The notes beneath the pieces were generated by a model, which was not told the origin of the DNA, ran no database searches, and saw nothing but the letters and a program-made list of their open reading frames with translations. Position numbers and translations under genes: made by a program. Shown here in pieces: positions 16,340-26,299 of a stretch of DNA of 64,000 bases (position 1 is its first letter; each line of letters begins with the position of its first letter). The DNA is from DASPGQ01 sp035457705 (lineage in GTDB: Bacteria > Acidobacteriota > Vicinamibacteria > Marinacidobacterales > SMYC01), in contig DATIBD010000091.1 of assembly GCA_035457705.1 (NCBI GenBank), positions 100,654 to 164,653 of the forward strand, written 5' to 3'.

Positions 16340-19300
16340 GTGATTCGAAACCGACAACGACCCCGTTTCCACGGCCCGGAATTCGGCGCAGAAAAACCCC
16401 TCCGGGATGAGCTCTTGAGCATCGAGCGGCTGGAGGAGAGGGCCAAAACTCTAGCGGCGCGATTCACGGTCGACCCCAACGAAAGAGGTGAATCGCGAAG
16501 CGTCTTTCCGCGCTTCGAGGAAAACGCCCGTATCCTCCGCGAGGGCTATGGCATTTTGGCCGACGACGTGCACGAGGGGGAGCACGTTACCCCCGCGGCG
16601 GAGTGGCTACTCGACAACTTTCACCTGGTAGCGTCCGTGATTCGGGACGTGCAGCAGAACCTGCCACGCAGCTACTATCGCGAGCTCCCCAAGCTCGCAT
16701 CGCCAGGGCTTGGCGGCAATGCCCGCGTCTACGCGATGGCCGTCGAGCTCATCCGTCACAGCGATAGCCGCCTCGACCGACAAAAGCTCCTGCGATTCAT
16801 CAACAGCTACCAAACCATCGCTCCTTTGACCATCGGCGAGCTCTGGGCCTGGCCGATCATGTTGAAGCTCGCTCTCATCGAGAACCTGAGACGGCTCACC
16901 GTGGAGACGCTGGTCGCACGCGAGGCGCGCCGGGAAGCCGGGGCCCAAGTGGCTCGGATCGGCGAGGCGGGGGAGGGAAAGACGCCGTCGCTGCCTGCGG
17001 TTCTGCATCCAGCGTTCGTCTTGGAGCTCCTCCAGCGGGTGCGCGAGTACGGGCCTCGACTCTCCGCGGTCCGCTCCGCCGTCATCGAGCATCTGGCCGC
17101 GCAGCAGCTGAGTCCCGAAGATGCCATTCGGCTGGAGCATCAGCGCTTGGCATCGGCCCAGGTCTCGGTCGCCAACGCCGTCACCAGCCTCCGGCTATCC
17201 ACCGCGCTCGACTGGAGCGAGTACTTCGAGGCGGTGAGTCTGGTGGAGCAGGTTCTCGAGCGCGACCCGGCGGGGGTCTACCGGAGCATGGATTTCCTGA
17301 GCCGGGACCGATACCGACAGGCCGTGGAGAGGCTGGCCGATCGCACGGGAGAGGCTCAGCTACGTGTCGCGTTGCGCGCGGTCGAGAGCGCGCGCCTCGC
17401 CACCGAAGATAGCTCGACCAGCGATCGTGCCGCCCACGTGGGCTATCACCTCATCGGGAAAGGCCGTCGCGACCTGGAAAACGACGTCGCCTATCGACCG
17501 GGTCTCGCAAGACGCGCCCGCCGGCTGGTCTTCTCCCGCGCGACCGTGGTTTATCTCGGTGCTATCGGGCTCGGCACATCGCTTCTTTGCGGGCTCGGGC
17601 TCGCTTACGCCCGCGCCGAAGGCGCGTCCACCTGGGCTCAAGCAGGTGTGGTGCTAGCCCTTCTCCTCCCTGCGAGCGAGCTCGTGATCGCTCTCGTCCA
17701 GCGGGTGGCCGCTCGACTGGTGCCGCCGCGGCGCCTCGTGCGCCTCGACTTTGCTTCTGGAATTCCCGAGAGCGCACGAACCATGGTGGTCGTGCCCACG
17801 CTTCTCACGAAAATCTCCGATGTGGCCGAGCGCATCGAGCACCTCGAGGTGCTCGCCCTCGGAAACCTCGACCCACAGATCCACTTCGCGATCTTGAGCG
17901 ACTTCGCCGATGCCCCCGCTCGCGAGATGCCGGACGACGGGGCCATCCTGTCGGCCGCACGCGCGGGGGTCGAAGCTTTGAATGCCCGGTTCGCCGACGG
18001 AGGCTCCAACAAGTTCTATTTGTTCCACCGTGAGCGGCAGTGGAACCCAGGCGAGAGCGTCTGGATGGGCTGGGAGCGCAAGCGCGGCAAGATCGACGAG
18101 CTCAATCGACTGCTGCGAGGGGCCACCGATACGAGCTATCAGGTGCATGTCGGCGACGTCATGGCTCTGCCGAGCATCCGTTACTGCATCACGCTCGACT
18201 CCGATACGCGCCTCCCTCGGGACGCTGCGAAGAAGCTCGTCGGCATCATCGCTCATCCTCTCAACCGACCGACGTTCGACCCCCGCCACGGACGGGTGAC
18301 CGAAGGCTACGGGATCCTGCAGCCGAGGGTCAGCGTGACGATGGCGAGCGCTTCAGGCTCGCTTTTCGCACGACTCTACGCAGGGCACACCGGGGTCGAC
18401 CCCTACACCACGGCAGTGTCGGACACGTATCAAGATCTCTTCGGCGAGGGGATCTTCACCGGGAAGGGACTGTACGACGTGGATGCCTTCGTGGCTTCGC
18501 TCGACGGACGGGTGCCGGAGAACGCGCTCCTTTCTCACGACCTTTTCGAGGGGCTCTACGCACGCACTGCGCTCGTGACCGATGTGGAGATTGTCGACGA
18601 CTACCCCTCGAGCGTCCTCGCCCATACGCGGCGCCAGCACCGTTGGGTACGTGGCGACTGGCAGATCTTGTGGTGGCTCTTGCCCTACGTTCCGACGCCC
18701 TCGGGCTTGGCCAGAAACCGCCTGCCCCTTATCTCGCGATTCAAGATCTTCGACAATCTGAGACGGAGCCTTCTGGCGTCCGCGACCTTGGCTCTGCTGC
18801 TGCTCGCCTGGACGACCCTGCCGGGAAGCCCGGTGGTCTGGACGGCCGCCATTCTGGCGGCTGTGGCTTTTCCTCTCTATCCCATCGTTTTCGAAGCTGT
18901 GGCCGGACCGAGGCCGCAACAACCGTGGCGAGCGTTTCAAAGGGCGGTGTGGGACGACGTTAAAACGGCCATGGCCCGGGCCTTACTTCAACTCACGTTC
19001 GTGGCCAATCAGGCCTTCGAGGATGCCCACGCCATCGTCGTCACCCTCGTTCGTCTCGGACTCACGCGGCAGGGGCTGCTCGAGTGGGAGACGGCCGCCG
19101 CGGGCGCCACCCGATCCTCGGGCCCGCGGGCATTTTTGATAAGGATGATGGCGAGCCCGTCGATCGCACTTTCAGGTCTCGTCCTCATCGCGGTGGTGCG
19201 CCCTGTCGCCCTCCTGGCCGCCGTTCCGGTCCTGGCCCTGTGGACGGCTGCGCCCCTCATAGCCTATGGGCTGAGCCGGCCCGCGTCCGCGCAACACGTC

Positions 19301-22300
19301 GAACTCGAGGACGAAGACCGCAAGCTCTTGCTTTCGATCGCGCAGCACTCGTGGCGATACTTCGAGGAGTTCATGGGCCCCGAGAACCACGGCCTGCCCC
19401 CGGACAATCTTCAAGAGAAGGCCGCCAATCCCAGGTTGGCTCATCGCACGTCACCGACGAATATCGGCATGGGTCTGATGGCGACCCTCGCCGCCCACGA
19501 TCTCGACTTGATCTCGACGAAAGCGCTGGTCGAGAAGCTTGAGTCGACGCTCTCCACGATGGCGGGCCTCGAACGATTCGACGGACACTTCCTCAACTGG
19601 TACGACACCCGAAGCCTCGGTCCGCTGTTCCCGCGCTACGTCTCGACCGTCGACAGCGGCAACCTCGCGGGCGCTCTCGTGACCGTGGCGGAGGGATTGA
19701 TCGAACTGGCACGCTCGAGTCCGGAGTCGACGCTCGGGCCGCGGATCAATACCCTGGCGGTCCGCGCCGCGGGCTTCGCCGAGGAAATGAAGTTTCGCTC
19801 CCTCTACGACGCCGAGCGCGGGATGCTTTCCATCGGCTACAGGCTCGCGGACGCCGAGGGGCCGGGTCGACTCGACCCGTCCTACTACGACCTTCTCGCT
19901 TCCGAGGCGCGGCTCGCGAGCTTCATCGCCATCGCCAAGGGCGATCTCCCCGAGACCCATTGGTTCCACCTCGGACGCCTGCTCACGAGTGTCGACGGAA
20001 ACCCGACGCTCCTGTCGTGGAGCGCCACGCTCTTCGAGTACCTGCTGCCGCTTCTGATCATGAGGAGCTATCCGGGAACTCTCCTCCACAAATCGTGCGA
20101 AATGGCCGTGCGGAGCCACAGAAGTTACGCGGCGGCAAACCAGGTGCCCTGGGGGATCTCGGAGTCCGCCTATGGCCTCGTGGACCGTCACGATAACTAC
20201 CAGTACAAAGCGTTCGGCGTTCCCGGGCTCGGACTGAAGCGCGGACTGGGCGACGAGCTGGTCGTGGCACCCTACGCCACCGCGCTCGCAGCAATGATCG
20301 ACCCTGTGGCAGCCGCCCGAAACTTCCGGCGTCTCGAGGCGGAGGGGCTCTTCGGCAAGTACGGCTTTTACGAGTCTATCGATTACGCCCACCCGAAGTC
20401 GGAACCGTTGAAGCTCCCGGTGAATAAAATGCAGGGAACGGTGGTGCGAGCTTTCTTCGCTCATCACCAGGGAATGACCCTCGTCTCTCTCGCCAACGTT
20501 CTGCTCGCCGACGTGATGGTGAAGCGCTTTCATGCGAACCCGCGCGTGCAAGCCACGGAACTCTTGCTCCAGGAAAGGGTGCCGCGACACGCAGCCCTGA
20601 CCCGCCCGCGCCCGGCTGAGGAAACTCGGGTGGCGTCAGCCGTGCCGGCGGCGGCGGTCCGCCGCTACCGCACACCCCATACTCCCGTTCCCCACGCGCA
20701 GTTTCTGTCGAACGGCAACTACACCACCGTCGTCACGAACGCGGGAGGCGGCGCGAGCTTCTGCCGGGGACTTGCCGTAACACGATACCGCCAAGATCCG
20801 ACCTTGGACCCCGGAAGTCAGTACCTGTACCTTCGTGACATACGGAGCGGGTCGGTGTGGTCGGCGACGCATCAGCCTCTCGGCAAGGAGCCGCAGGAGT
20901 ACCTTGTGACGTTCCTCCCGGAGAAGGCCACCTTCCACCGCCGCGACGACGACATCGTTACCCAGCTCGACATCGCGGTCTCGACCGAGGACGACGTCGA
21001 GGTGCGCCGCCTCGCCGTGACCAACAAGAGTGATCGCCCGCGAGAGATCGAGGTGACGAGCTACGCCGAGATCGTTCTCGCTCGACTCGCGGACGATCTG
21101 GCACACCCTGCCTTCGGAAAGCTCTTCATCGAGACTGAGTACCTTCCCGATGGCGCTGCCCTCCTCTGCCGCCGGCGTCCTCGCTCACCTGGGGAAGCGG
21201 AGCTCTTTGCGGTGCACGCTCTGAGCCTGGAAGGGCGGACCCAGGGTCCGGTCGAGTGGGAGAGCGATCGGAAGCAATTCCACGGCCGCGGCCGGGGTCC
21301 CAGCCACCCTCAGTCGCTCGATGGACGCCCGCTCTCCGGTACGACCGGCGCGCTCCTGGACCCCATCGTCAGCTTGCGCCAGCGCGTTCGCCTCGGGCCC
21401 GGGGGCTTCGTGAGGCTCGGTTTCGCCACCGGGATGGCTTCCACGCGAGAAACGGCTCTGGCCCTGGCGGAAAAGTATAGAGACCCGGGCGCGACGGCGC
21501 GTACTTTCGCACTGGCTTTTGCCCACGCGCAAAGTGGCCTCCACCATCTGGGCATCTCGAGCGAAGAGGCGCGTCTGTTCGAGAGGCTGGCTTCACGCGT
21601 GCTCTACGCGGACGGGTCCTTGCGCGCCAGCTCCGATCTCCTCGTTCGGAACCAGCTCGGTCAGGAAGGCCTGTGGCCCCACAGCATCTCGGGCGATCTG
21701 CCGATCCTCCTCGTCCGCGTCGTCGAGGAGAACAGCGTGCCCCTGGTTCGACAGGTGTTGCGAGCGCAGGAGTACTGGCGCCTCAAGGGCTTGAGCGCCG
21801 ACGTCGTTATCCTCAACGAGCATCCCACGAGTTACCTCGACGAAATGCAAGGACACCTCGCGGCGCTTCTCGACAATGGATCCTGGCGCGAATGGAAACA
21901 CCGTCCGGGAGGCGCCTACCTACTGCGCGGCGATGGGATGACGGAGGCAGAGCGGATACTCCTCGCGAGCGTTGCGCGGGCCGTCTTGAGCGGCGAGCGG
22001 GGGACGCTGTCTCAGCAGCTCGACGGGCTTCCTATCGAGCGGCCCGAACCAGAAGAGCTGGTCCCCTCCCGTACGGGCTGGACATCATCTTCTACGGGGC
22101 CAACCATGCCACACTTCGATCTTCTTAACGGTATCGGGGGCTTCAGCGACGAAGGGCGGGAGTACGCCATCGTACTCGAAGGAGACCAGGAGACTCCCTC
22201 GCCCTGGGTCAACGTCATCGCCAATCCCATATTCGGGACGTTGGTCACGGCCTCAGGGGCGGCCCACACCTGGTCGGCGAACAGCCGCGAGAACCGCCTG

Positions 22301-24559
22301 ACGCCGTTCGCGAGCGACCCCGTCACCGACCCGACCGCCGAGGCACTCTTCGTGCGCGACGAGGAGACGGCGGAAACATGGTCGCCGACACCCGGGCCCA
22401 TGCCGCGCACCGGGGCGAGCGGGCGCTTCGTAATTCGCCATTCTGCGGGGCTCACCCGCTTCGAGCGGGTCGCGAATGGTATTCGACAGGAGCTCGAGAT
22501 CTTCGTCGACGCGAAGGACCCGGTGAAGTTCTCTCACCTTACCCTCACGAACGAGAGCGGAGAGCACCGCCGTCTGAGCGTGTTCGCCTACAACGATTGG
22601 GTCCTGGGCCCGCCGCGGGCGGGCCAGAACGCGCACGTCGTAACCGAGCTCGACTGGGAAACGGGAGCGATCCTGGCACGAAATCCGTTTCACCAGGAGC
22701 TCGCGGAGCGCGTGGCTTTCTCTTTTGCGAGCGAGCGGCCGCACTCGACGACCGGTGACCGTCAGTCCTTTCTCGGCAGAAACGGTGAAATCGGTCGACC
22801 GGCAGCGCTTCACCGAACGGCTCTCTCGGGCCGATTCGGAGCAGGGCTCGATCCCTGTGCGGCGCTCCAGGTCTCGGTCAGACTGGCGCCGGGCGAGACG
22901 CGGCGCGTCGCGTTCCTCCTGGGACAAGGGAAGGATCTCGAGGAGGCTCGGGAGCTCGTGCGCCGTCACGGCAGCCTGTCCGCAGCGGATGTCGCCCGCG
23001 AAAACGTACGCCGGTCGTGGGACGAGGTCCTCGACAGGGTTCAGGTCCGAACGCCGGACGACTCCTTCGACTTGCTCATGAACCGCTGGCTCCTCTATCA
23101 GGCCGTGAGCTGTAGACTCTGGGCGCGATCGGGTTACTTCCAGCCTGGTGGGGCCTTCGGATTTCGCGACCAGCTCCAGGACGTCATGGCCCTTGCGCTC
23201 TCGCGACCAGAGCTCCTGAGAGAGCATCTGCTGCGGGCGGCGAGCCGGCAATTCCTGGAAGGAGACGTCCAGCACTGGTGGCACCTGCCGAGTGGCCGTG
23301 GCACGCGCACGCGCTGCTCGGACGATCTACTGTGGCTTCCTCACGCGGTCGCCCATTATGTCCGGACGACGGGAGACACCGCCGTCCTGGACGAGCCTGT
23401 CCCCTACCTCGAAGCACCGCTCCTCGCTCCCGACGCGCAAGAGGCTTACCTCCACCCGCAGGTCTCGGCTGAGGAGGGGTCTCTTTTCGAGCATTGCCTG
23501 CGGGCGATCGACAAGGGACTGACGGCTGGCGCCCACGGCCTTCCCCTCATGGGAAGCGGCGACTGGAACGATGGAATGAACCTGGTGGGAAGAGAAGGTC
23601 GAGGGGAAAGCACATGGCTCGGCTTCTTCCTCCACGGCGTTTTGAAGGATTTCGCGCTGTTGTGCGAGGCGCGCGGCGATGCCCCACGAGCCGAGCGTTA
23701 CCGGAGCGAGGTCTCTCGCCTCGCGGCAACTCTGGAGCAGACTTGGGACGGCGAGTGGTACCGGCGCGGCTATTACGATGACGGCACACCTTTGGGCGCG
23801 TCACAAAACGACGAGTGCAAGATCGACTCCATCGTCCAGTCCTGGGCCGTCCTCTCGGGCGCGGTGCCCTTGCGCTTCGCCGACCGCGCCATGGACGCCG
23901 TCCGCACTCATTTGATCCGACGGGGCCATCGGGTGGTCCTGCTCCTCGCGCCGCCCTTCGACCGATCGGCGCAGCAGCCCGGCTACATAAAGGGATACCC
24001 CCCGGGTGTGCGGGAGAACGGCGGCCAGTACACCCACGCCGCTGTCTGGGTGGTGATGGCGATGGCCCATCTCGGCAGCGGTGACGAGGCGGTCGAGCTG
24101 TTTCACATGGTGAACCCGATGAACCATGCCCGTACGCTGGCGGACGTCGAGCGGTACCAGACCGAGCCCTACGTCGTCGCCGGGGATGTTTCCGCTCACG
24201 TCGCTCACGCCGGCCAAGGCGGCTGGAGCTGGTACACGGGCTCGGCAGCATGGATGTTCCGCGCCGGTCTCGAGAGCATCCTCGGGCTCGAGCGCCGGGG
24301 GACGAGTTTTCGCGTCGCCCCCTCGATTCCCTCTTCGTGGCCCGAGTACAAAATCGTCTGGCGCATCGGCAAATCCCGGACTCGCTACGAGATCACCGTA
24401 TTGAATCCGGAGGGACGCTGCCGCGGAGTTCGCTCCGCGGAGCTCGACGGCGTACCCGTCGATCCCCGTGCCATTCCCCTCGCGGACGACGGCGCCACAC
24501 ACCGCGTACGGGTGATGTTGGGAAAGCGGCAGCGAGCCGAAAGTGCGAAGAGTCAGTGA
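16340..24559 (+). CDS. Cyclic beta-1,2-glucan synthase-like protein (GT84 / glycoamylase / GH94, NdvB/ChvB family)
   Basis: 2739 residues from GTG at 16340, matching the very large NdvB/ChvB synthases. Order: N-terminal helical region; hydrophobic segments near 400-450; a GT domain with Asp620 and Asp622 in DSDTRLPRD and QHRW at 766-769, as in processive glycosyltransferases; more membrane helices near 810-850 and 940-980; a glycoamylase-like domain (GLVDRHDNYQYKAFGVPGLG); then two GH94-type regions, the last with GSGDWNDGMN, where Asp2408 is the expected catalytic acid, and GYPPGVRENGGQYTHAA. The family builds a protein-linked beta-1,2-glucan, cyclises it and trims its length by phosphorolysis. 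The product is a periplasmic osmoregulated glucan. No NdvA-type exporter is in the window. Confidence 0.92.
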   Translation: MIRNRQRPRFHGPEFGAEKPLRDELLSIERLEERAKTLAARFTVDPNERGESRSVFPRFEENARILREGYGILADDVHEGEHVTPAAEWLLDNFHLVASVIRDVQQNLPRSYYRELPKLASPGLGGNARVYAMAVELIRHSDSRLDRQKLLRFINSYQTIAPLTIGELWAWPIMLKLALIENLRRLTVETLVAREARREAGAQVARIGEAGEGKTPSLPAVLHPAFVLELLQRVREYGPRLSAVRSAVIEHLAAQQLSPEDAIRLEHQRLASAQVSVANAVTSLRLSTALDWSEYFEAVSLVEQVLERDPAGVYRSMDFLSRDRYRQAVERLADRTGEAQLRVALRAVESARLATEDSSTSDRAAHVGYHLIGKGRRDLENDVAYRPGLARRARRLVFSRATVVYLGAIGLGTSLLCGLGLAYARAEGASTWAQAGVVLALLLPASELVIALVQRVAARLVPPRRLVRLDFASGIPESARTMVVVPTLLTKISDVAERIEHLEVLALGNLDPQIHFAILSDFADAPAREMPDDGAILSAARAGVEALNARFADGGSNKFYLFHRERQWNPGESVWMGWERKRGKIDELNRLLRGATDTSYQVHVGDVMALPSIRYCITLDSDTRLPRDAAKKLVGIIAHPLNRPTFDPRHGRVTEGYGILQPRVSVTMASASGSLFARLYAGHTGVDPYTTAVSDTYQDLFGEGIFTGKGLYDVDAFVASLDGRVPENALLSHDLFEGLYARTALVTDVEIVDDYPSSVLAHTRRQHRWVRGDWQILWWLLPYVPTPSGLARNRLPLISRFKIFDNLRRSLLASATLALLLLAWTTLPGSPVVWTAAILAAVAFPLYPIVFEAVAGPRPQQPWRAFQRAVWDDVKTAMARALLQLTFVANQAFEDAHAIVVTLVRLGLTRQGLLEWETAAAGATRSSGPRAFLIRMMASPSIALSGLVLIAVVRPVALLAAVPVLALWTAAPLIAYGLSRPASAQHVELEDEDRKLLLSIAQHSWRYFEEFMGPENHGLPPDNLQEKAANPRLAHRTSPTNIGMGLMATLAAHDLDLISTKALVEKLESTLSTMAGLERFDGHFLNWYDTRSLGPLFPRYVSTVDSGNLAGALVTVAEGLIELARSSPESTLGPRINTLAVRAAGFAEEMKFRSLYDAERGMLSIGYRLADAEGPGRLDPSYYDLLASEARLASFIAIAKGDLPETHWFHLGRLLTSVDGNPTLLSWSATLFEYLLPLLIMRSYPGTLLHKSCEMAVRSHRSYAAANQVPWGISESAYGLVDRHDNYQYKAFGVPGLGLKRGLGDELVVAPYATALAAMIDPVAAARNFRRLEAEGLFGKYGFYESIDYAHPKSEPLKLPVNKMQGTVVRAFFAHHQGMTLVSLANVLLADVMVKRFHANPRVQATELLLQERVPRHAALTRPRPAEETRVASAVPAAAVRRYRTPHTPVPHAQFLSNGNYTTVVTNAGGGASFCRGLAVTRYRQDPTLDPGSQYLYLRDIRSGSVWSATHQPLGKEPQEYLVTFLPEKATFHRRDDDIVTQLDIAVSTEDDVEVRRLAVTNKSDRPREIEVTSYAEIVLARLADDLAHPAFGKLFIETEYLPDGAALLCRRRPRSPGEAELFAVHALSLEGRTQGPVEWESDRKQFHGRGRGPSHPQSLDGRPLSGTTGALLDPIVSLRQRVRLGPGGFVRLGFATGMASTRETALALAEKYRDPGATARTFALAFAHAQSGLHHLGISSEEARLFERLASRVLYADGSLRASSDLLVRNQLGQEGLWPHSISGDLPILLVRVVEENSVPLVRQVLRAQEYWRLKGLSADVVILNEHPTSYLDEMQGHLAALLDNGSWREWKHRPGGAYLLRGDGMTEAERILLASVARAVLSGERGTLSQQLDGLPIERPEPEELVPSRTGWTSSSTGPTMPHFDLLNGIGGFSDEGREYAIVLEGDQETPSPWVNVIANPIFGTLVTASGAAHTWSANSRENRLTPFASDPVTDPTAEALFVRDEETAETWSPTPGPMPRTGASGRFVIRHSAGLTRFERVANGIRQELEIFVDAKDPVKFSHLTLTNESGEHRRLSVFAYNDWVLGPPRAGQNAHVVTELDWETGAILARNPFHQELAERVAFSFASERPHSTTGDRQSFLGRNGEIGRPAALHRTALSGRFGAGLDPCAALQVSVRLAPGETRRVAFLLGQGKDLEEARELVRRHGSLSAADVARENVRRSWDEVLDRVQVRTPDDSFDLLMNRWLLYQAVSCRLWARSGYFQPGGAFGFRDQLQDVMALALSRPELLREHLLRAASRQFLEGDVQHWWHLPSGRGTRTRCSDDLLWLPHAVAHYVRTTGDTAVLDEPVPYLEAPLLAPDAQEAYLHPQVSAEEGSLFEHCLRAIDKGLTAGAHGLPLMGSGDWNDGMNLVGREGRGESTWLGFFLHGVLKDFALLCEARGDAPRAERYRSEVSRLAATLEQTWDGEWYRRGYYDDGTPLGASQNDECKIDSIVQSWAVLSGAVPLRFADRAMDAVRTHLIRRGHRVVLLLAPPFDRSAQQPGYIKGYPPGVRENGGQYTHAAVWVVMAMAHLGSGDEAVELFHMVNPMNHARTLADVERYQTEPYVVAGDVSAHVAHAGQGGWSWYTGSAAWMFRAGLESILGLERRGTSFRVAPSIPSSWPEYKIVWRIGKSRTRYEITVLNPEGRCRGVRSAELDGVPVDPRAIPLADDGATHRVRVMLGKRQRAESAKSQ

Positions 24560-24580
24560 GCCGTGCGCGCGCTTCTACCG

Positions 24581-24889
24581 CTACTTGCGCCTGTCGGAAG
24601 GTGACGCGAACTCATCTCGGATTTGTCGCCCGAGCTTCTCCCGGACTGCCACCTCGCCCGTGCCCGCAATCTCGAGATCCACACCCCAAAAGATTACCTC
24701 GCCACGTTTGAGGTGGCCGTTGAGCTCGATGTAGTAAGTCATCCTGTGGTTGTGTTGGGCAAAGCGCGCCGGAACTTCTCGCCACCGATCTTCCCGGGTC
24801 AATCCGCGTGGAGCGCCAAACTCCCGAGCAATCTCCTCGAACCGTCGCTCGACCCACAGCCTCCCTGCTTTCAAATCCTCGGTCGACAT
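24581..24889 (-). CDS. Hypothetical cytosolic protein, 102 residues
   Basis: ATG at 24889 (MSTEDLKAGRLWVERRFEEI) preceded by AAGGAG at good spacing; this is preferred over the ATG 12 codons upstream. The protein is charged, with a central strand pair (MTYYIELNGHLKRGEVIFWG and LEIAGTGEVAVREKLG). No signal peptide or membrane helix. I do not recognise it. It converges on the glucan synthase gene with 21 bases between the two stops. Confidence 0.62.
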   Translation of the reverse strand: MSTEDLKAGRLWVERRFEEIAREFGAPRGLTREDRWREVPARFAQHNHRMTYYIELNGHLKRGEVIFWGVDLEIAGTGEVAVREKLGRQIRDEFASPSDRRK

Positions 24890-25078
24890 AAATATTCTCC
24901 TTAGGAAACAGGACTTGGAAACCAATCAACTAAGAACAATCTGAGCAATGTCTGCGGGAGCTCAGGCTCGGGGCGTTTGGGGATCTTCGTGCATTTCGAG
25001 AGTCGCCGACTCGCGACGGCGACCGTTTACGAGGCGCATGGAGCCGGGCTCACGCGCGCGACGGCAAACGGGCGTCAG

Positions 25079-26041
25079 TCATGGCACGTCGCTGATGGTA
25101 CAGGTCTTCCCCGAGCGCCGATACCCCGGATCGCATTTCCAGTCGTTTCCGGACAACGTGACGTGTGCGTTCGCTGGAACGGCCAGGACGCTGCACGAAC
25201 CGTCGCTTTTCTCGTAACCCCGGTCGCAGTCCCAATCGTCGCCTGAGGATCTCAGGTGCGCGTTGGGAGGCACGTCGACCGAGACACAGGACGCGCCGTT
25301 CTTTCGGAGACCGTGACCGCATTCCCAGTCGCTGCCAGATCCCCTTAGGAAGCCTCCTGGAGGTATCTCGACCAGCAAACAGGTCTGACCCTGTCGGCGG
25401 AATCCCCTGCCGCATTTCCAGCCATTTCCTGATTGGTCGAGGTAACCATTCGCTGGAACCTTGATGCTTACGCAGCCCGGGCCGACCATCTCGTAGCCCC
25501 GTTCGCAATTCCATCCGGTTCCACGCGAATCCAGGAAAGCGTTGGGCGGCACCTCGACGGCTGCACAGGTCTCGTTGACCTTCCGATAGCCGCGATCACA
25601 TTCCCATCCATCTCCGGAATAGTTCAAAAACCCGTGAGGAGGAAGTTGGACGACGACACACAACTCACCAACTCTCCGGTATCCTCGCGCGCATTCCCAG
25701 CGGTGGCCGCTCGAATCTAGCAACGCGTTCCGTGGCACTTCCACTACCGTGCACCGTTCGTCGGCCTCGCGATATCCGCGTTCACACTCCCATCCATCTC
25801 CGAGCGAGTTCAGAAACGCCTGCGAAGGCACCTGAACGAGGAGGCACGATTGATTGACTCTCTGGTAACCGCGATCGCATTCCCATCCGCTGCCATAGCG
25901 CTTTGCGTGGGCATTTGCAGGCGTCGTAGCCGACTCCTGAGCCTGGACGACGCAAGGCGCAATCGCCAGGAGCGCGAGCAGACTCAACGACGGACATCGA
26001 TTCGCCCGAGCAAACCAGGGTCGTTTGATGATACCCCTCAT
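25079..26041 (-). CDS. Secreted protein of nine tandem 31-residue Cys repeats
   Basis: 320 residues: a signal peptide (LSLLALLAIAPCVVQAQ, residues 18-35), a short spacer, then nine contiguous 31-residue repeats filling 42-320 exactly to the C-terminus. The consensus is PNAxLxxSGxxWxCxRGYRxxxxxCxxVxVP with two Cys per repeat 12 residues apart, 18 in all, so one disulfide per repeat is likely. Trp, Gly-Tyr and the closing Val-Pro are almost invariant; repeat 7 has HGL and repeat 6 RGF in place of RGY. Comparable W-x-C-x-x-G-Y repeats occur in secreted bacterial proteins of unknown role. No anchor or enzyme domain is present. It probably folds as an extended beta rod in the periplasm or outside the cell. 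Confidence 0.85.
   Translation of the reverse strand: MRGIIKRPWFARANRCPSLSLLALLAIAPCVVQAQESATTPANAHAKRYGSGWECDRGYQRVNQSCLLVQVPSQAFLNSLGDGWECERGYREADERCTVVEVPRNALLDSSGHRWECARGYRRVGELCVVVQLPPHGFLNYSGDGWECDRGYRKVNETCAAVEVPPNAFLDSRGTGWNCERGYEMVGPGCVSIKVPANGYLDQSGNGWKCGRGFRRQGQTCLLVEIPPGGFLRGSGSDWECGHGLRKNGASCVSVDVPPNAHLRSSGDDWDCDRGYEKSDGSCSVLAVPANAHVTLSGNDWKCDPGYRRSGKTCTISDVP
25082..25918 (-). repeat. Nine in-frame 93-bp coding repeats
   Basis: Each unit is 93 bases (31 codons), nine units in phase. The DNA has diverged much more than the protein motif, so these are old, selected repeats and not a slippage array. Confidence 0.85.
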
Positions 26042-26226
26042 GGGTGATCTTTCTTTGCGACGAGTCCTCGAGCATTCATGACGCGCCGCTTCCGGGGAAT
26101 CTGTCGAGCTTCTGCCTTGTCGTCGACGGAGCTGAAGTGGCCAGACATTCGACAGATAACCTGAAATAGTTCATCTGATTAAAAAGGCCCAAAAGTCATT
26201 TACCATTATTAGTTAATTTACTTGAT

Positions 26227-26255
26227 TTGTCAATGCCTTTTTGGGATGCTTTACT
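26227..26255 (+). promoter_or_regulatory. Probable promoter of the HTH / 108-residue / phosphatase cassette
   Basis: TTGTCA at 26227-26232 and TTTACT at 26250-26255 are 17 bases apart within an AT-rich patch (26150-26260). The predicted start near 26262 excludes the earliest in-frame start of the HTH gene (26222) and fits the ATG at 26300. Confidence 0.5.
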
Positions 26256-26299
26256 CAGAAAGGTACAGAATACAAGCCGACTTCTTGGAACATCGCGGT

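Noticed and set aside
19451..24502. Several minus-strand frames of 200-380 codons
   Set aside because: All are antisense to the glucan synthase and look like shadow peptides (His/Arg/Glu-rich, no motifs).
25082..25918. Regular repeats that could suggest a CRISPR array
   Set aside because: The units are 93-base in-frame coding repeats with a conserved protein motif, not identical direct repeats with unique spacers. No cas gene is present.
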